This document shows, in pieces, positions 13,301 through 25,052 of a stretch of DNA of 64,000 bases (positions within the stretch are counted from its first letter, which is position 1; each line of letters begins with the position of its first letter). The stretch is from Synchiropus splendidus (taxonomy: Eukaryota; Chordata; Actinopteri; Syngnathiformes; Callionymidae): NCBI RefSeq assembly GCF_027744825.2, contig NC_071349.1:18724501-18788500 (forward strand), in the 5' to 3' direction. The position numbers and the translations under genes are program-made. The notes beneath the pieces were generated by a model. The model was not told the origin of the DNA and did not search any database. It was given only the letters and a program-made list of their open reading frames with translations.

Positions 13301-14805
13301 TTTTTCACTACACAATGACCAGGGTTTCCACCACTCTGGATGGACTTGAAATTCTTATAATATTGAAATTCTTATATATTCTTATATAATTTTTTCAAGA
13401 CATTAAAAGAGCTTAAGTTTAAATAAGGTGATAAAGACGTGTGAATATTGTCAAACTGTATACACACATATATGTATGTATGAGACGCAGTGAGACGGCT
13501 CGGCTCCGGACAGCAGGATGGTCGGTGGCTGCCAGCCAAACATAACATTTACATGAACATGCTCAACTGTTCCAAACGTCGTCACGGCCAGTTAAGAATC
13601 CTGAGATGAGCGGATCTAATGACCTGCTGTGATTAAAACAAGACAGGTGCTGGAAACTTGTGTCACTTGGAAGGACATGTGTAATGCTGAACATTATTAG
13701 AGCCTGACTCCTGCGTATTCCGGTCATTAAAACCATGGGTTTGACAGAAGAAAGTCAAGCATAAGTAGTCGACTTGACTGAAGTTTTACTGTGAGTCATG
13801 TTTTTCTCTTTGGGCTCTCAGCGTCTGCTTCCTGTCACCGTCGCCTGAGCGCTAATGCCAGCAGGAACAGAACCTTCAGCGGGAAATTCCTCCACCACCC
13901 GGGTCCTGCTCACATTTGAAATGTTTTTGACTCACTCAGTATTGAACCACACTCCGGTCTGAGACGAGTCTAGGACTCCACGCACCCTTCCCGAGTCCTC
14001 CCATTGTATGAATTAGCATCGCGAAGGAGCGGCTAATGAAGAGAGGGTCAGCGGTTCAGGTCTCCGGAGCTCAGACACAGTTGTAATATATTCAGTGCAG
14101 GACCTTCAATTGCTGTGCCTCATTAAACATCCAGCTGTAACAGTGGAACAGGCCTGTTGGATGTTTACTGTGGCGGGATGTTTTCATCTTGAAAGGGAAG
14201 AGGAATTAAAAGGATTGTGCTGCGATGATTCCAGCAGTTCAGACAAGGTCACCTACAATCTGGCTTATGTCTCCGCTCACTTGCAGCGCTCCAATATTGG
14301 TTGGGAGTCTCCCACATTTCTGCACCCACAGATCCTCCTGTTGGTGGTTCTGCTGCCTTCATTTGACGTCAGGAAATACGATAAACAAAGCTCTTCAATA
14401 GTGAATCCACCATTTATTTTATTTACTTTTATTATTTGATTCATCTTACTTGGACCCACTTCATTGGCCACAAGCATATTTTTTGGAATTTATCCTTTTT
14501 TAGTGCAGAAAAATATATTTCATTGTTTCAATTCACTAAAAGTACTGCAGAATTCAATTCTGTAGTAATTTGCCTCAGACAAAATCTGCCTCCCAAAACC
14601 CCCCAATGTCAGGGCACCCAGACGTTTGTGGCATGTGAGGTGCTTTTCATAACTTCACAACATCATTCCTATATTTGTGCTCGAAAACATCACTGTTTTG
14701 TGGCAGGGGAAACTCTGTGTTGGACCCGCGGCAGAAGAGGAGCCTACACTCTACATTTGACTCAGCAGCTCCTCCTCATGTAAGCATTAGCATTACACTT
14801 AAGAC
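13301..14805. other. Gene-free sequence
   Basis: Nothing supported between the hairpin and the minisatellite; frames are under 120 codons. Confidence 0.45.
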
Positions 14806-15790
14806 CGGTCCTGTCTCAGTCTCAGTCCTCTCTTGGTCCTGTCACAGTCCTGTCTGAGTCTCAGTCCCCTTTTGGTCCTGTCTCAGTCTCAGTCCTCTCT
14901 CAGTCCTGTCTGAGTCTCAGTCCTGTCTGAGTCTCAGTCCTCTCTCAGTCCTGTCTGAGTCTCAGTCCTGTCTCAGTCTCAGTCCTCTCTCAGTCCTGTC
15001 TGAGTCTCAGTCCTGTCTGAGTCTCAGTCCTCTCTTGGTCCTGTCTCAGTCCTGTCTAGGTCTCAGTCCTCTCTCAGTCCTGTCTGAGTCTCAGTCCTGT
15101 CTCAGTCTCAGTCCTCTCTTGGCCCTGTCTCAGTCTCAGTCCTCTCTCAGTCCTGTCTCAGTCTCAGTCCTGTCTCAGTCTCAGTCCCCTCTTGGTCCTG
15201 TCTCAGTCCTGTCTGAGTCTCAGTCCCCTCTTGGTCCTGTCTCAGTCCTGTCTGAGTCTCAGTCCCCTCTTGGTCCTGTCTCAGTCCTGTCTCATTCCTC
15301 TCTCAGTCCTGTCTGAGTCTCAGTCCCCTCTTGGTCCTGTCTCAGTCTCAGTCCTCTCTCAGTCCTGTCTGAGTCTCAGTCCTGTCTGAGTCTCAGTCCT
15401 CTCTTGGTCCTGTCTCAGTCCTGTCTGAGTCTCAGTCCTCCCTTGGTCCTGTCTCAGTCTCAGTCCTCTCTTGGTCCTGTCTCAGTCCTGTCTGAGTCTC
15501 AGTCCCCTCTTGGTCCTGTCTCAGTCCTGTCTCAGTCCTCTCTCAGTCTCAGTCCTGTCTCAGTCTCAGTCCTCTCTTGGTCCTGTCTCAGTCTCAGTCC
15601 TGTCTCAGTCCTGTCTGAGTCTCAGTCCCCTCTTGGTCCTGTCTCAGTCCTGTCTCAGTCTCAGTCCTCTCTCAGTCCTGTCTGAGTCTCAGTCCTCTCT
15701 CAGTCCCGTCTGAGTCTCAGTCCCGTCTGAGTCTCAGTCCCGTCTGAGTCTCAGTCCTGCGTCGGTCCTCTCTCAGTCTCAGTCCTGTCT
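14806..15790. repeat. Minisatellite of CAGTCTCAGTCC-type units
   Basis: About 985 bp built only from variants of cagtcctgtct, gagtctcag and cctcttggtcctgtc. A 39-bp higher-order unit recurs near 15207-15330. Because 39 is divisible by three, long open frames arise on the plus strand with the 13-residue repeat SESQSPLGPVSVL. I read these as by-products of the repeat, not genes. Confidence 0.9.
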
Positions 15791-18680
15791 CATGATTGAC
15801 CGCATCACACTCTTCTGTCAGTCTCACATGAGTTTGGCTTGGGATTTTATTGTCCAGACCAGACGAGGCTGCAGTGATTATTTTCTTAATAACAAATTAG
15901 TGAAATTCCCTTGCTACACTGTAACCAATTAAGTCTTTTGTATTGACACACCGCCGCCCGACTGCCACCTACGCTCCGGTTCACGCTGCATGGAATGAAC
16001 CTTGTTTACATCACAGAGAAGGGAGGAAACGCAGAGATCTAACTGCAACATTAATGTGTTGAACAATTGGATTTATTTCCCCAGTGTGAGCTGCGATCGC
16101 ATTATAAATCGAAATATTACAGCTCTGCATTTTTCCACGAGTCACGGTGCCTCACCACTCATGAGTCAGCTTGGGAAAAAAAACACAGTAATATACATGA
16201 GTTTATCTTGAAATGAACGTATTTTTCAGCATGCTAATGCTCCAAAGTTCAGTGTCCAGTTTACTTACAGCTCACTACAGTTGCCTTTCACGTCCTATAC
16301 TGACGAAAAAGGCAACCTTCAGCGTCGCATGTTGACACATTGGCAGCGCGACACGTGAAACAAACACGCTGGTTGGGGTTTGGGAAAGCTGTCAAATATG
16401 AACCTTCAAAAAATGGTGGCCTGTCCACCTGCTAGCTAGACTTGATGGAAGAAAACTAAGCTGACTCCTGGATATCTGCACAGACAGTGGTCTTTGTTTT
16501 ACTGTTGCTGACGTGAGGACTTGTGCTGATGATGACTTGGAATGGGTACGATATTTTTCATCATTTGACATGAAAAGAAGTCTCTTCCTTCACAATCGAC
16601 CTGTATGATGTCACGGTGTTTGTTTCACCACAGTGACATATTTTATAGTGAGGATAACAACAACAATCCCACCCATAACGTACTGCAACATTAGAAGCAC
16701 TTGGCTTTAAGGTATGACTGATTTACATGGGCTCAGTTTAAACCAGTGCCCTAAAACAGAAGCCATTGTTGCCATTTGAATTTGAGTGAATGTTTCGTTT
16801 AGCCGAGCGATAAACAAGGGTCATATCGGAGGCCAAACATCCGCTTGTTAGAAAAGCATGAAAGCTCTGGGAGGGGAAGCGACCGAAGATAGGTGGAGTT
16901 TGTTTTGGACCCTCGCGTTCAAAATAAGAGATTAGTGAGCGACCTTCATCACGACTTGAGGCGACCTGGTTAAGACCTCTTGTTTTTCAAAGATCTGAAG
17001 AGACACTCAGACACTGCAGTTTCACTCTCACTTCATATTCTTCTTTTTTAAAAACAAATATGCTTTATTCAACCGTTCTACTTTCTTTTATTCATTCTTT
17101 TAAGCATGTGAGAGCGACCTTGAGAAAAGGACACCCATGACCCCCTTCTGGTTAGCTGCAAAATCGCAGGAAAAATACCAAAAAATCTCAGACTAAAATA
17201 CGTATATTCTTCATCATTCAAACTGGTATTCATGGTACTGTGTGGTATTTGCTGTGAAATATCTAAACATATTCTGCTTTAAAGCTACAGGGTCACACAC
17301 ACTGCACAGACTCGGGCGCCGGGTATGGAGAAGTCCAAAAATGAGGCTGACCACTAAAAAAGGATTTGTATTTATGTGCTTTTTTTTTTTCTCTGGCACC
17401 ATGAAAAATGGCTCCACTTTGTCAGTACATGGTGTGGTACTATTATTGCAGAGCAAACACAGAATATTGTCTTTAAATGATGGTGATACGAGTCAAGGCT
17501 TTTTCCTCATTTTTATACAAACAGATTGCGGCGATTCAATCACTTATTTCTCATTTTCAAAATGGGACGTATAGTTTGTCATTGAATGCAACATGCGTTC
17601 ATTTATTTGTGAAACTAAAAAAATGCTTTTTTTATGAAAATATTTGAGATTGTGTCAAATTGTGTTGGTGTCCATGACCTTCTTTCTGCCTCTGTATGTA
17701 ATAGATTTCAGTTCAAAATGTGAAGTCTCCCATTTCCCATCAGTTTCGAACCGACCTAGACTTGTTCCTGTGCTTCAGGGGTCTCCTTCGGTTGTTGGGC
17801 TCAGGGGCAGGCAGGCAGCGGCGGGACAGATCTGTGGACTGAGGCTGCTGCGGTGGCATGACGCCCCCTGCGCTGCGCAGCTGTCCTTCTTGGCAGCGCC
17901 TCCGTCTGGTCCCCGCAGTCACCGGCACTGTCAGCTCATCATTAACCAAGCCTTGGAAGCTGTTCAACAGCCGGCAGGTGAAACAAAGACCCACCCTCCC
18001 CACGCTCCGGCCCGGGAATTGAACCATTCACAGCGGCTGTGGAAAAGCAGGGCCATCAGTCAAGCTGCTTTGGGGAGGAGGACGGAGCCGGGCCGCATTC
18101 AACAGTCGGCGTGGGACGGTCGCTCAACCTGCCGCTGACAAGACCTTGTGCTCGCCTCTGTCTCGCCCAGTGTTAAATATGTGGCGGTTATTCGTCATGC
18201 CTCCCTAAATAAAGTGCTTTATTTGTCTGCCGTTTAGTCACTGTTGGTGCGATCATCTCTCTGCTGGCCTCAGCTCCGTTTTCCTGCTGGGAATACCTTC
18301 ACTCTCACGGAGGTGTGAAATGTGGGAATGACTCAGCGGCAGACTGGCTCCTCCAAATACACTTTTTTTTTTTTTACAGTAACCAAATAATTCTGCCGTT
18401 ACAGACGGATGGGATTTTGGAGAGCAGGCCAGGAAACCTTCTCTGACTCAGCCTCATCCTTCTGCTGAGGATAGCACTTATGTGATGAATATGATGAGGT
18501 CAGTCACGTACTTCAGAAATAACCATATATCTATTGATTGATTTGTTGTTGTTGTTTTTGTTGTACAGGAGCATCCAAACGTACCCTGCTAATCCTGTGA
18601 TAAAATTCTTCACATCCTTCTCACGATTCAATCTTGTCACGTATAGACAAACGGCTCTGTTTTATTAGAATGCACATTTC
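15791..18680. other. Gene-free sequence
   Basis: A 164-codon frame at 17644-18138 has no domain, lies partly in GC-rich DNA and has a partly open opposite strand, so I do not call it. Otherwise nothing seen. Confidence 0.4.
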
Positions 18681-18877
18681 TAGTGAAGCGCTGATGAGGC
18701 TTCATGAAACAGTGTCCTGATTATGAGAGGTCTGTAGGTGGCGCCACTGGCTTAAAAATAAGTTACGGTTTCAATGAAATAGGTGTTTGAAGTCAGAAGA
18801 GTTAGTGCAGAGAGCGCCCTCCAGCCGGTTCTGAAAATGAGGTCACTGTTTCATGAAGCCTCATGAGTTCATCACTA
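18681..18877. mobile_element. Second copy of the hAT-like palindromic MITE
   Basis: Starts tagtgaagcgctgatgaggc and ends catgagttcatcacta, with cttcatgaaacagtgtcctg and its inverted copy at the other end, plus the gcgcc block on both sides. About 197 bp. I could not see a matching 8-bp target duplication. Confidence 0.6.
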
Positions 18878-18968
18878 CTAAGCAACCAAATGTGCTAGCA
18901 CAGCTAGCAAAGAGCGACTCATCGCTGCCTGATCTTCACCTCCAGATTCCACTGGAGGGAGTTAGGAA

Positions 18969-19036
18969 GCTTGTGATGCTTCATGAAACAGTGTCCTCAT
19001 TTTCAGAGCCACTAGCTGCCATTCTCTGCTCTTAAA
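18969..19036 (+). mobile_element. Half copy of the hAT-like MITE
   Basis: gatgcttcatgaaacagtgt, a tcattttcagagccactagc block and an ending like ctctgctc repeat the arm of the neighbouring element. Only one arm is present, about 90 bp right of the fuller copy. Confidence 0.55.
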
Positions 19037-19694
19037 CTTTGAATAACCATTTCACATGATTATTTTAGACATACAGCCCTTACATTTTGGTCTGTGCCTC
19101 ACCACACGACCACACGACTGCCACATATGAACCAATATTTCAAGCAAAAATAGATAGTCCCAAGGTAACTTTATTGTCAAATAAGGGCACAAGTTATTAA
19201 ACATATTTTAAATTATATTTTATTAAATGAAATATATTTTAGGAGGAGAAAGAAATGTGACTGGTTGAATGAGTTTCTATTTAGGCGCAGTTTCGGACCC
19301 TCATGCCGTCGAGTCGCGGTTCTTATTCCCGGCGCTGCAGTGACACCCAGGGATCAGTGGGACGCACAGTGAAGCAGCAGGTGGTTATACGAACTGAGAA
19401 AATAGAGAGGATTTCCGTCCTGGCTGCTCTCCACTTTGGAGGAGGAGAAGAAAGCCGAGCAGTGCTTCCAGGAGTTACAGTACATCTGTATCCAATAAGA
19501 CAAGTTTAACTACATTTATCTGTCATCAATCAACTCACTGCTACCACACTTCCCAGAATCCCAGTGGCCTCATTGAAGACTTCCTGTTCCAAGCTCTCAA
19601 TGAGGAACTGGGGAGGGATTTTTTTTTTCACTGGATTTCTGTTGTAATGTACTTCATTTGAGTTCATACATCAGTTTCTCCCTGTGAGATCAAC

Positions 19695-19711
19695 TATCTA
19701 TCGATCTATTG

Positions 19712-19745
<34 letters not shown>

Positions 19746-20062
19746 TCATCTCTCTCTCTATCTGTCCTTTCATCTCTCTCTCTATCTATTGATCTATCTA
19801 TCCATCTATCTATCATCTATCTATCGATCTATCTATCTATCTGTCCTTTCATCTATCTATCTATCTATCTGTCCTTTGATCTATCTATCTATCTGTCTGT
19901 CCATCATCTATCTATCTATCATCTATCTATCTATCTATCTATCTATCTGTCCTTTCATCTCTCTATCTATCTATCTGTCTATCTATCTGTCCTTTCATCT
20001 CTCTCTCTATCTATCTGTCTATCTATCTGTCCTTTCATCTCTCTATCTATCTGTCCTTTCAT
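19695..20062. repeat. CTAT tetranucleotide microsatellite, left block
   Basis: Long run of ctat units interrupted by a recurring ctgtcctttcatctctctct motif. It continues on the far side of the L2-like insertion. The frames it opens (LSIYLSIYLS) are artefacts of the repeat. Confidence 0.9.
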
Positions 20063-20678
20063 CAGAATCAGAATCAGAATCAGAATCAGAATCAAATTTA
20101 TTGCCATGGTCAGTGGGGAGCCCACTGACTAGGAAAGTGCCTTGGAATAAAGTGCAACAAAAAACAAATAAAATAAAATAAATAGAATAACATTACAACA
20201 AGGCTGTTCATGAATTTAACAATCTGACGGCCGAGGGAAAGAAGCTGTTCCTGTGACGGGAGGTTCTGGTCTGGATGGACCGTAGCCTCCTGCCAGAGGG
20301 AAGAGGAACAAACAGTCTATGTCCAGGGTGAGAAGGGTCGGCTCTGATCCGACCTGCACGTATCTGGGTCCTAGAGGCATACAGGTCCTGAAGAGGTGGC
20401 AGGCTGCAACCGATCACCTTCTCAGCAGAATGTACGATGCGCTGCAGTCTGCTCTTGTCCCTGGAGGTGGCACTGTTGTACCAGACGGTGATAGAGGAGG
20501 TGAGGATGGACTGGATGATGGCTGTGTAGAACTCCACCAGCAACTTCGTCGGCAGTCGTAGTTTTCGTAGCTGCCTCAGAAAGAACATTCTCTGCTGGGC
20601 CTTCCTGATGAGGGACCTGATGGTCGGCTCCCATTTGAGGTCCTCAGTGATGGTGGTTCCCAGGAAGCAGAAGGAGTC
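20063..20678 (-). mobile_element. L2/Maui-like LINE, 5'-truncated, with open ORF2 C-terminus
   Basis: On the minus strand a frame of 157 codons (20678 to 20208) is open without a stop and reads FLGTTITEDLKWEPTIR, FLRQLRKLRLPTKLLVEFY, VIGCSLPPLQDLYASR and HRNSFFPSAVRLLNS. This is the typical C-terminal part of L2/CR1-group ORF2. The 3' UTR ends in tandem TTCTGA hexamers (20063-20090 on the plus strand as cagaat repeats), the usual tail of this group. It is 5'-truncated and lies inside a CTAT microsatellite. The open frame suggests a fairly young insertion. Confidence 0.85.
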
Positions 20679-21026
20679 TCTCTCTATCTATTGATCTATC
20701 TATCATCTATCTATCATCTATCTATCTATCTATCTATCTATCTGTCCTTTCATCTCTCTATCTATTGATCTCTCTATCTATCTATCTGTCTGTCTATCAT
20801 CTATCTATCATCTATCTATCTGTCTATCTATCACTCCTTTCATCTCTCTATCTATCTATCTATCTGTCTGTCTGTCTGTCCGTCTATCATCCAACTATCT
20901 ATCTATCTATCTGTCTATCCATCTGTCCTTTCATCTCTCTCTCTCTCTCTATCTATTGATCGATCTATTTGTCATCTATCTGTCTGTCTGCCTGTCTGTC
21001 TATCATCTATCTATCTATCTATCTTT
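20679..21026. repeat. CTAT tetranucleotide microsatellite, right block
   Basis: Same ctat units and ctgtcctttcatctctc interruptions as the left block, with added ctgt runs. It resumes directly after the LINE 5' truncation point, so the LINE entered a single pre-existing array or the array expanded on both sides. Confidence 0.9.
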
Positions 21027-22585
21027 TTGAATAAACAGCCTATTTGGACGAAGGAAACGACAGAAAAAAGCGAATAAATCAATAATTGAATGGATAAACT
21101 CAGAGCCAGTTGTAGATCCAGGCATAAAAAGTGGAGGATTATTTTATGGCAGTGTAAAGGAAAGGCTGCTGGAAGGTGTGGCCATCTGGACCGGAGCGGC
21201 ACAGAGCCCCACATTGTTCCAGAGGTCAGCGCCTGGAAGCCCCGTGAAATCGAGGGCTGGCCGTAATCGGCGAAAACTGGGATCCCTTCCAAATGTCTAA
21301 AAACCTCATCCTGTCTTTGGCTTGGACTGGGATTTATCACCTGGCATAATGAGGCTCAGATTCTCCTCCATGATAAGAGCCACGCTGTGACCAAGTAAGT
21401 CTATACTCATCCTACGCTGAGCCCTGGACAACGTGGCTCAGGCCGCCTGAGGCGGTTTGTTGGTGCCCGACTTGCTTAGAAAGTAAACACACTCATTAAC
21501 ATCGACGGTTTCATTCCGCGTCCCTCACCGAAAACCTCCGGCACACAAGCCAGCCAGAGCAACAGCAAGACAAACGCTTCCCCGAGCATGACTTTCCCCA
21601 AGTGCTGAATGCATTTAGCATGAAAGTCAGAGCTCCACTGCGAGTCTCTATAGTGAAAGGAGCGTCATGAATTACCAGGGGCAGCAGAAAGCGCCGGGCT
21701 GCGGGTGATAAAGGCGGCCTGACAGGCGGCCCTGGGAGCCCCGGCCAACTACCTTTGGTGACCGTGTCACCGCAGGATATATGGTTTCCCCTCTCCTGTC
21801 AGGGCTAAGTTCTCACGTTTAATTTCCCTCCGGCAGAAGGTCCCAGCCAGGACCCAGACTTCTTCATTTCACTTCATGACACTGAGCTTTGTATGTGCAC
21901 CTGCTCCAGTGGAGGGCGGCAGATGCTCTTCCTGTTTGTCCAGGGGTTTCACAACAGCGGCTCTGCCACCGATGCAGCCAAAAGAGGTTACAAATTGGTC
22001 CGGCTAAAGTTTGTTTGGGAAGAAGATGTCTTGGAGGTGGGGGGCGTAAGAATGGCCCCCGCTGCTCTTCAGGTGGCGCCGCTACTCCTCCATCTGTCTT
22101 TGACAACAAACACTGGTTTTCCCTTCAAGGCCACCAAGATTAGAGTCATAACTTGGGTTGCCTCTGCCGCAGACACAAACCATTTTCCCCGAGTGCCACC
22201 GGCCTCGAAGAGAAGCGCAGATCGAAGTGTATTTGCAAGCAATATTTTGATCCCAATATAAAACGCCTGTACTCATCATGTGGGGGCGGAGCTGAGCTGG
22301 CAGAATTCAAAGAACCTTAAAGAAAAAGACGATGGCTTTGAAGAGCAGTGAACTTGCAAGGCAGTGCTTTTGCACTTGGATGGCACATCTGAGGCTTCAG
22401 GAGCTGCACTTCCTCTGACTCCACGGCTGCATCACTGTAAAGACAGCAGGAGCCAGTCCAAACACCCACAGCTGAGATGCAAGCCAGGATTCTCTGGATC
22501 TGCGCTGGCTTCCTCCAGGCAGATTCCATCTTCTTACATTGCTATGACATGTTTAATATGGGGTTCAACCTCTCTGTATATTCAC
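21027..22585. other. Gene-free sequence, possible conserved non-coding DNA
   Basis: A GC-moderate, non-repetitive block (about 21.1-22.1 kb) with several overlapping short frames but no recognisable protein. It might be regulatory; comparison with other fish would decide. Confidence 0.3.
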
Positions 22586-22759
22586 TAGTAAAGATGAGGC
22601 TTCATGAAACAGCGTCTTTATTTTCAGAGTCCACTAGATGGCGCTCGCTGCTCCAACATTCAATGAATGAAACTTCAAGTCATTTTAAGCCAATAGCACC
22701 ACCTGCAGAGCTCAGAAAATCAGGACAGTGTTTCATGAAGCCTCATCAGCCCATCACTA
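22586..22759. mobile_element. Palindromic hAT-like MITE with 8-bp target duplication
   Basis: 174-bp non-autonomous element. The left arm holds gatgaggcttcatgaaacag and a ccactagatggcgctc block; the right arm is its approximate reverse complement, ending catgaagcctcatcagcccatcacta. The two arms, about 60 bp each, face each other. Flanking 8-bp sequences are atattcac and atattccc (7 of 8 match). An 8-bp duplication and TAGTGATG-type ends fit the hAT superfamily. Confidence 0.7.
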
Positions 22760-22831
22760 ATATTCCCAGTCATTTTCGTGAAGACTGTTGGAGATGGTTG
22801 TGAAACATGCTCACTACAGTGTGACAGTGAG

Positions 22832-22990
22832 AGGTTTGCTATTGTTTTGGACAGACAGACAGACGGACAAGGTCAGGGGGAGGAGTCTCCAAGAGCTATG
22901 ATGTTTGCTGATGATGCAGTGATCTGTAGAGGACGAAAGCAAAAGTGCACACAGGCCGTCTGGACACCTGAAGGAGGCGGACTGTATTTT
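22832..22990 (+). mobile_element. Reverse-transcriptase fragment of a non-LTR retrotransposon
   Basis: A short frame reads RFAIVLDRQTD...EESPRAMMFADDAVICRGR. FADD is the catalytic box of LINE reverse transcriptases (Y/FxDD), and the flanking blocks match the usual VMDRLTD...SPWTMMFADDIVI arrangement. The similarity stops after about 50 residues, with no finger or thumb region on either side. It is a decayed internal fragment sitting 70 bp right of a MITE. Confidence 0.65.
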
Positions 22991-23791
22991 TAACCCACTT
23001 TGTCTCAAAACCTTCCCCTTTGCTTCTTGGTTTCTTGGATTCTTGTTCCATTCCTCGCCACGAGTGGCCGCCCTTCTCCTCCCGCCAAGATCTTCCATGA
23101 GCATTGTTCAATTAATTCACTCTCAACACACAACTGGCTGCAGTATCATCTTATACTGGCTTCAACTATCAGGCGTTTGCACCCTCAGTTCAAAACATTC
23201 TCCACTCTATTCTGTCTGAAGTCGGATGGTGTTGATCGGGTACACACATATTGTCGCACCACTGTATGAGGGACTCAAAATGGAGAAGCAAAAGCGAGTG
23301 ATGGAGAGGATGGTTGACCTCCTGCTTCTGTGGAGAATGGGACGGACAAGGTGTGATTTCATCCTGTGATCCAGTGTGCAGTGCTGGGGTGATGTACATT
23401 GAACCTGAATATCGCTGAATATCTGAGTGTATTTCTGGCCCTTAAAGTGTGCTTCCAACTCACACGGCTCAAGACTGCACGAGGAAAATCCCCTTCCCTC
23501 ATTTCTTTTCAAACCCTCATCCTTAACGTCCGATTGTTTCACAACCGCCGAGGACAATGAAGGTATAAACTTCTGGGCCGAGCGCAGAAACAGGAGACGG
23601 GCGGTGAGAGAAACGGGCGAGAAAGATCAAGTGTGTCACGCGCGCCGCCTCCATCTAAACAGCCTCGGATGAGACGGGCTCTGAGGTAATGCCTGCAGTG
23701 GAGTCTCCCACTTTTCCACCGCATATTGAGAAATAACATCTCCAGTCTGCCACGCTCAATAGCAGCACTGTGCCTCTGCCTCCAGCCCGGG

Positions 23792-23834
23792 TCTGCGTGT
23801 GTGTGTGTGTGTGGGTGAAGCGGGGGGGGGGGGT
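23792..23834. repeat. GT run and poly-G tract
   Basis: A gtgtgt run (about 23795-23812) is followed by a 13-base G tract at about 23821-23833. Confidence 0.8.
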
Positions 23835-24922
23835 AGTTCTTATCTGTCTTCTGTGCTCACACACGCATGTGTTTCTAAAAAGCATGTGGCACATGCAGGC
23901 AAATGTTGATTTCCTGAGGCTGCAGTGTAAATGACCAGGCTCCACACAGGTAGAGCCTTGGGGGCAAACACGCCCCAGAAATAGACAGAGGTTTGTGCAG
24001 TCTCTCAATGGCTGGGACTGTCTGGACGCAGCAATAGAGAGGTCTTTGCATGGAGCAGCATTTGGGCCAGACCCCCCCAGACCAGCAGGACGTAGGCATG
24101 ACTCGTTCACCCGTTTATGAAGGCATGAGTGGAGGTCGGTGACTCGGACAGAAGGCTGAAGATAAACATCTGAGACTGTTATTGCATTTGTTTGAGAGTT
24201 GAGACGAAAAGTGTCCTGGTCTGTTTTGTAGGTGCTTTTGTTTTGTTGTTGTTGTTGTAGTACCTCCTCTTCGTTCATTCTGCATGAAAGGTGATGACAC
24301 CCAGCTGGAACCGATCTCCTCATCACTGCACCTGTGAGCCTTCATAAGCTTCCTGGTTCCACTCTGGCGTCAGATGCCGGTAAAGTTGGCTTCTCTTGAT
24401 CTGCTTATGTTCTCTGATGCTTTCTCTGATGTTTGTTACTATGAGTGTTTTTGAGCGTCCATGTGCTTTTTCTTCCCTAAGAGTCCAGTTTTTCCACTTT
24501 GAGTTGTGCCTCCCACATTATCCTGTTTGCTTTTGTTTATTTGTACCAGTGTTTTACTATTATTTCAAGTTTCTTTTCTCCTTTTGTCGTGTTGTTGCTG
24601 ACTTCATTTAGAACTCTTTGAAGGTTTTTCTCCTGGGTTGTTTGGGTTTACTCCCCTGGTTTGGTGACACTCTTTGTTCCACCTTTTCAGCAGTCTCTGT
24701 TTTGCTTGCATTATTGTGAATACATATTTATAAATGTATTTCTCTTGTCCCAGACGCACTGTCTCCAGTCACTACAAGCATTTGGGTCCAGTACTTGTGA
24801 CACAAAGTGCTGTTCCAATTCTTGGGGACATCAGTCAGTCACTGAAAACCAAGCGTTAAGTGTGAGAAATGGGATTTAATGCTACATTTGATTCAAATAT
24901 TGATCTGCTTCTTACTTGGAGG

Positions 24923-25052
24923 TAGTGATGGGCATATGAGCCCACTAGAGGGCGTTCTTTGCCCTAAACTCTTCAGGTTTGAACATCCATCTCAGTGAAA
25001 CATCACATTTTTTACCTGAGAGCGCCACCTACTGACCACCTGATAATCACTA
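24923..25052. mobile_element. Internally deleted relative of the hAT-like MITE
   Basis: Starts tagtgatgggcatatgagcc with cactagagggcgttctttgc and ends in the inverted counterpart gagcgccacctactgaccac followed by ctgataatcacta. It keeps the termini and the gcgcc block but lacks the cttcatgaaacagtg block on both sides. Confidence 0.45.

Noticed and set aside
15035..15713. Long plus-strand frames encoding a Ser/Gln/Leu/Val repeat protein
   Set aside because: They exist only because the minisatellite has a 39-bp unit divisible by three; composition is pure repeat and there is no splice or start context.
17644..18138. 164-codon plus-strand frame
   Set aside because: Partly in GC-rich DNA with an overlapping open frame on the other strand, and no domain or splice support.
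19684..20181. 165-codon frame of YLSIYLSIYLS type
   Set aside because: Translation of the CTAT microsatellite running into the LINE tail; not a gene.
23655..24326. 223-codon minus-strand frame
   Set aside because: It spans the GT and poly-G tracts, has no recognisable domain, and the composition shifts along its length.
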